Source of the DNA: Bermanella sp049115935
GTDB lineage: Bacteria > Pseudomonadota > Gammaproteobacteria > Pseudomonadales > Oceanobacteraceae
Reading direction: 5' to 3'
Assembly: GCA_049115935.1 (NCBI GenBank)
Contig: JAGDZK010000013.1
Span: 1 to 8,329 of the forward strand
DNA length: 8,329 nucleotides
Position 1 is the first letter of the stretch. Each line of letters begins with the position of its first letter. Position numbers and translations under genes: made by a program. Positions 6,223 through 8,329 of the stretch are shown piece by piece. The notes beneath the pieces are model-generated. The model had not been told where the DNA came from. It worked only from the letters and a program-made list of their open reading frames with translations, and made no database searches.

Positions 6223-7464
6223 TTAATCAAAGCCTTTGCCTAGGTCGACGGTAAAGAAGACGGTGCCGTCATCATCCACAATGGCATCTTCATATTGGCG
6301 ATGAATGTAAGCCAGCCTAAAATCAATTGAGCCAGTTGCGCTTGTGCGGTATTGGTATTTAAGGCCTGCCGTTACGCTGAGCATTTCAGCTAAGCGAGGG
6401 TCGGAGGACGCGTGCTCAAGAGCGCTATCAATAACAATGTTATCGCTAAGAATGGTGCGCTGATAAAAGTTCGCCGCTTGTTGGTGATAAATTCGGCCAA
6501 ATGGCGTAAACAAGTGTTTGATGCGAGTATCAAAGCTATAGCTCATTTCAACCGTGTGTGAATTCACATCCCAGCTATCAGTGTGGTAGCGATAGCTAAA
6601 GTCCAAGTGATGGCCGCTTTTAGGTAGTTCATGTACCAGCTTGGTATACAATATATAACGTTCACGATTATCAGGGCGACTTTCATATAGGGTGCCGTAT
6701 GAAACATCATCGGCATCGGCAACACTGATCATCTTATAAGGGTCTGTGAGGTAGCCCAGTGAGCGGCTATGGCTAAGGTTTACCATGGCCGCTGTTCGGC
6801 GGTTGATCACGGTGCTCATACCAAATAACATGTCGTAGTTATTCTTGCTGCCTTTACCAAAGAAGATGGCATCGTCAATGTTAGAAAGGGCTTCAGGTGT
6901 GGTTTCATCGCTGCGGCTAACTTTATCTACCGAGCCACCGAGCGCCGCAGTGAATGTATAGGCTTTATCTTCGGTATCTTTTTCAATGCTCATGCCCCCG
7001 CCAATGGCAGTGTAGTCACCCTCAACTGATACATAAGCGCTGAGGTTTGAGCGAATTAGGCGCTGCCATTCATGGCCCCAACTAGTATCGATGGCCAGTC
7101 GCGTATCATCAAAGGGTACGGTGCCGTCACCACCACCAGCAGAGCCACCGCTCCCGCCTGAGGCGCTCGTCACAGTAACGGTGTCGTTGTTAGGCAGAAC
7201 ACCTGAGGGTGTTGACCCGGTGAGCGTGTCAAAGACGAGACCTAGCTTGATTGTATCTTTGTCACTTAAATTGCCGCTGATTTTAGCCATGTAGGTGTCA
7301 ACGGTAATGCGATCAGGCTCTTTATAGCGTAAATAACCAACATCTACATTCCAGCTGTTATATAAGCTGGCACTGTCTTTCTCCACAGCTTCTACAGCTT
7401 CATGGCCCAGTAGTGCGCTGGCTGCTAGTGTGAGTTGTTGTTTGAGTTTTTTAGTTACAGCCAC
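6223..7464 (-). CDS. DUF3570-family outer-membrane beta-barrel protein
   Basis: The 413-residue product is a predicted outer-membrane barrel of unknown function, usually found next to DUF4266 and often ApbE genes. Family-like landmarks are YKEPDRITV (47-55), LTGSTPSGV (81-89), DDTRLAIDTSW (119-129), SLGYLTDPYK (235-244), RPDNRERYILYTKL (263-276) and FSYRYHTDSW (289-298), with alternating polar/nonpolar beta-strand stretches to the end. A lysine-rich N-terminus (AVTKKLKQQ) and a short hydrophobic run suggest a weak signal peptide, perhaps cut after EAVEA (about residue 27). Residues 100-114 are a Gly/Ser-rich loop. The protein ends LGKGFD, so the last residue is not the aromatic one usual in outer-membrane barrels. 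The start is GTG 7464, chosen because a very strong Shine-Dalgarno (7470-7478) precedes it. It overlaps the upstream DUF4266 gene by 14 bases, so the two are translationally coupled. Confidence 0.88.
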   Translation of the reverse strand: MAVTKKLKQQLTLAASALLGHEAVEAVEKDSASLYNSWNVDVGYLRYKEPDRITVDTYMAKISGNLSDKDTIKLGLVFDTLTGSTPSGVLPNNDTVTVTSASGGSGGSAGGGDGTVPFDDTRLAIDTSWGHEWQRLIRSNLSAYVSVEGDYTAIGGGMSIEKDTEDKAYTFTAALGGSVDKVSRSDETTPEALSNIDDAIFFGKGSKNNYDMLFGMSTVINRRTAAMVNLSHSRSLGYLTDPYKMISVADADDVSYGTLYESRPDNRERYILYTKLVHELPKSGHHLDFSYRYHTDSWDVNSHTVEMSYSFDTRIKHLFTPFGRIYHQQAANFYQRTILSDNIVIDSALEHASSDPRLAEMLSVTAGLKYQYRTSATGSIDFRLAYIHRQYEDAIVDDDGTVFFTVDLGKGFD

Positions 7465-7687
7465 AGCCGCCTCCTCCTACGCTCTTGCCACCGGTTGAAC
7501 CTTCTTTTGAAAAGTAGATGTGCTCATCTACATAGCCATCAATCGGGTCTCCCTGAAGCGACATTTGCTTTTTGGCCAAAATACCTTTTTGCCAAGGTTT
7601 TACATCTTCAGGTGTAAACATGGGGTTTAATAGGCTGCAGCCGGAAAGGCAGCAGGTAATGAGGAATAGATAAACAGTAACGCGCAT
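7451..7687 (-). CDS. DUF4266-type small lipoprotein ending GGGGCGCN
   Basis: This 78-residue protein opens with a short lipoprotein signal (MRVTVYLFLITCC) and the lipobox LSGC, placing the lipidated Cys at residue 17 and leaving a mature chain of 62. The mature part has VKPWQKGILAKKQM (29-42), DEHIYFSKE (54-62) and a C-terminal Gly tail with Cys75 and Cys77 (GGGGCGCN, 71-78). This pattern is what I know from DUF4266 proteins. Molecular function is unknown. The CxC tail could bind metal, form a disulfide or be modified, but this is inference. ATG 7687 has AGAGG (7695-7699) 7 bases ahead, and an extended -10 promoter element lies just upstream. It is the first gene of a two-gene operon with the DUF3570 barrel. 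The thioredoxin-like gene often seen nearby is absent here. Confidence 0.9.
   Translation of the reverse strand: MRVTVYLFLITCCLSGCSLLNPMFTPEDVKPWQKGILAKKQMSLQGDPIDGYVDEHIYFSKEGSTGGKSVGGGGCGCN
7470..7478 (-). promoter_or_regulatory. Ribosome binding site of the DUF3570 gene, inside the DUF4266 coding sequence
   Basis: On the minus strand the sequence is AGGAGGAGG, ending 5 bases before the GTG start at 7464-7462. The GGA GGA GGC codons that create it encode part of the Gly tail of the DUF4266 protein. It settles the choice of GTG 7464 as the start of the barrel gene. Confidence 0.85.
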
Positions 7688-7713
7688 GTGTTTGCCTCTT
7701 TTTAGGTGAGCAG

Positions 7714-7722
7714 ACTATAGCA
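7714..7722 (-). promoter_or_regulatory. Extended -10 promoter element of the DUF4266-DUF3570 operon
   Basis: On the minus strand the sequence is TGCTATAGT, a TG-extended -10 with five of six consensus bases. No convincing -35 is seen 16-18 bases upstream (TATTTT-like). Transcription would start near 7707, giving a short leader of about 20 bases before ATG 7687 that carries the AGAGG ribosome binding site. Confidence 0.5.
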
Positions 7723-8036
7723 GGTGGAAAATGGCCAAAATATAGATTGGGTATCAAAATCAAAATTTGAACAGTAATTAAATTCAAACGAAGAGGCCTT
7801 AGGCTGTTTATTGACTGAGAAATAATCAATTTAAAATCATCAGTTGTACTTAATTTGAGCAGTTGTATACCTTGTTTTGAATATAATGTGAGCAGTCGCT
7901 TATTTGCTTGGCTTTGCATGACGGCGAAATGCGCCAGCGGATAGTCACGCGAAGGCACTAAAAACCAGCTGTTTAAATATTCAACACACCGCTTTGCAGC
8001 CCCCGAAATATCTAGGCTTTAAGGTCTGGTTAATCC
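7723..8036. other. Intergenic stretch with no recognisable gene
   Basis: About 310 AT-rich bases lie between the divergent DUF4266 promoter and the rpsJ promoter. No frame with a recognisable product, no tRNA and no strong terminator are seen. Small items are the 8-mer GTGAGCAG at 7706-7713 and again near 7888-7895, with TTGAGCAG near 7855-7862, and a 4-bp hairpin GGCGaaatgCGCC near 7923-7935. None is strong enough to name. Confidence 0.5.
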
Positions 8037-8065
8037 TTGACAGGTTGACTGGACACGATTACAAT
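8037..8065 (+). promoter_or_regulatory. Promoter of rpsJ / the S10 operon
   Basis: TTGACA (8037-8042), a 17-base spacer and TACAAT (8060-8065) are a near-perfect sigma-70 promoter: exact -35, ideal spacing, one mismatch in the -10. Transcription would start near 8072, about 50 bases before the rpsJ start codon. This fits a highly expressed ribosomal protein operon and shows that rpsJ is the first gene of its operon here, not preceded by tuf. Confidence 0.88.
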
Positions 8066-8066
8066 T

Positions 8067-8092
8067 CGCGTCCCTTTAAATAGGGGTTAGCG
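8067..8092 (+). promoter_or_regulatory. Small hairpin at the 5' end of the rpsJ leader
   Basis: TCCCT (8071-8075) can pair with AGGGG (8082-8086), with one G-U pair, around the loop TTAAAT. CGC (8067-8069) and GCG (8090-8092) can extend it across an internal loop. If transcription starts near 8072, only the inner stem is in the RNA. It could influence mRNA stability. It does not resemble the long S10 leader of E. coli. Confidence 0.3.
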
Positions 8093-8123
8093 GATTTATG
8101 TTTCATTATCGGAGTTCTTGGTT

Positions 8124-8329
8124 ATGCAAAACCAGAAAATTCGTATTCGGCTGAAGGCCTTTGACCATCGCCTGATAGACCAGTCTACGCAAGAAATCGT
8201 TGAGACGGCTAAGCGTACTGGCGCGCAGGTTCGTGGTCCTATACCGCTGCCCACACGTAAAGAGCGTTTAACCATCTTGGTTTCACCGCACGTCAACAAA
8301 GACGCGCGTGATCAATATGAGATTCGTAC
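8124..8329 (+). CDS. rpsJ: Ribosomal protein S10 (uS10), N-terminal 68 residues
   Basis: S10 is part of the 30S subunit head and, as NusE, also of transcription antitermination complexes. The visible 68 residues begin MQNQKIRIRLKAFDHRLIDQ and contain ETAKRTGAQVRGPIPLPTRK, LTILVSPHVNKDARDQYEIR. This is almost the same as E. coli S10 from memory, which has 103 residues, so about a third lies beyond the window. ATG 8124 has GGAG (8111-8114) 9 bases ahead. It normally heads the S10 ribosomal protein operon (rplC would be expected next). It is one of the anchors that mark this as core chromosome. Confidence 0.97.
   Translation, partial: MQNQKIRIRLKAFDHRLIDQSTQEIVETAKRTGAQVRGPIPLPTRKERLTILVSPHVNKDARDQYEIR

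Noticed and set aside
7091..7294. A plus-strand frame rich in Pro/Glu
   Set aside because: It is the antisense of the Gly/Ser-rich loop of the DUF3570 gene. The odd composition simply mirrors that repeat.
7608..7958. A 116-codon minus-strand open frame upstream of and overlapping the DUF4266 gene
   Set aside because: It overlaps the start of a well-supported lipoprotein gene in another frame, covers its promoter, has no ribosome binding site worth naming and no recognisable domain.
8096..8299. A 67-codon minus-strand open frame
   Set aside because: It is antisense to rpsJ, whose identity is certain.

Overview
The window looks like a chromosomal piece of a moderately AT-rich marine-type gammaproteobacterium. 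Two translation genes frame it. At the left edge, on the minus strand, is a 5'-partial-to-middle copy of the second elongation factor G (EF-G2 type, fusA2). At the right edge, on the plus strand, is the start of rpsJ (ribosomal protein S10), nearly identical to gammaproteobacterial S10 as I remember it. An Oceanospirillales-like host (Bermanella/Oleispira type) would fit, but that is a guess from protein style. No transposase, integrase, tRNA, CRISPR array or attachment site is visible.

Between them lies an accessory block of five genes, all tied to the cell envelope or redox chemistry. On the minus strand, reading right to left, are a 78-residue lipoprotein of the DUF4266 type ending in GGGGCGCN, then a DUF3570-type outer-membrane beta-barrel that overlaps it by 14 bases, and, further on, an ApbE-type FAD:protein FMN transferase. 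Genes of these three kinds are known to occur together. Here the ApbE gene is cut off from the other two by a plus-strand pair: a 602-residue lipoprotein that I read as a divergent DUF1800 protein, and a Tat-exported DUF1501-type protein. DUF1800 and DUF1501 genes commonly form a two-gene unit in that order. A strong bidirectional terminator (6166-6200) separates the pair from the DUF3570 gene.

Regulatory signals are clear in three places. rpsJ has a near-consensus promoter (TTGACA, 17-base spacer, TACAAT) only about 50 bases ahead of its start codon. The DUF4266-DUF3570 unit has an extended -10 element (TGCTATAGT), and its second gene has a very strong Shine-Dalgarno sequence encoded within the glycine codons of the first. 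Upstream of fusA2 there is a possible attenuator: a candidate promoter, a foldable three-way-junction RNA closed by a 10-bp stem and followed by a U-tract, a second terminator-like hairpin, and a 25-codon reading frame running through both.

How the genes cooperate is inference. DUF4266 and DUF3570 probably form an outer-membrane assembly, with ApbE attaching flavin to a partner that is not in this window. The DUF1800/DUF1501 pair is exported and has no assigned function. The most notable points are the structured fusA2 leader, the split DUF4266-DUF3570 / ApbE arrangement, and the signal-less ApbE with a Gly where many family members have the metal-binding Asp.
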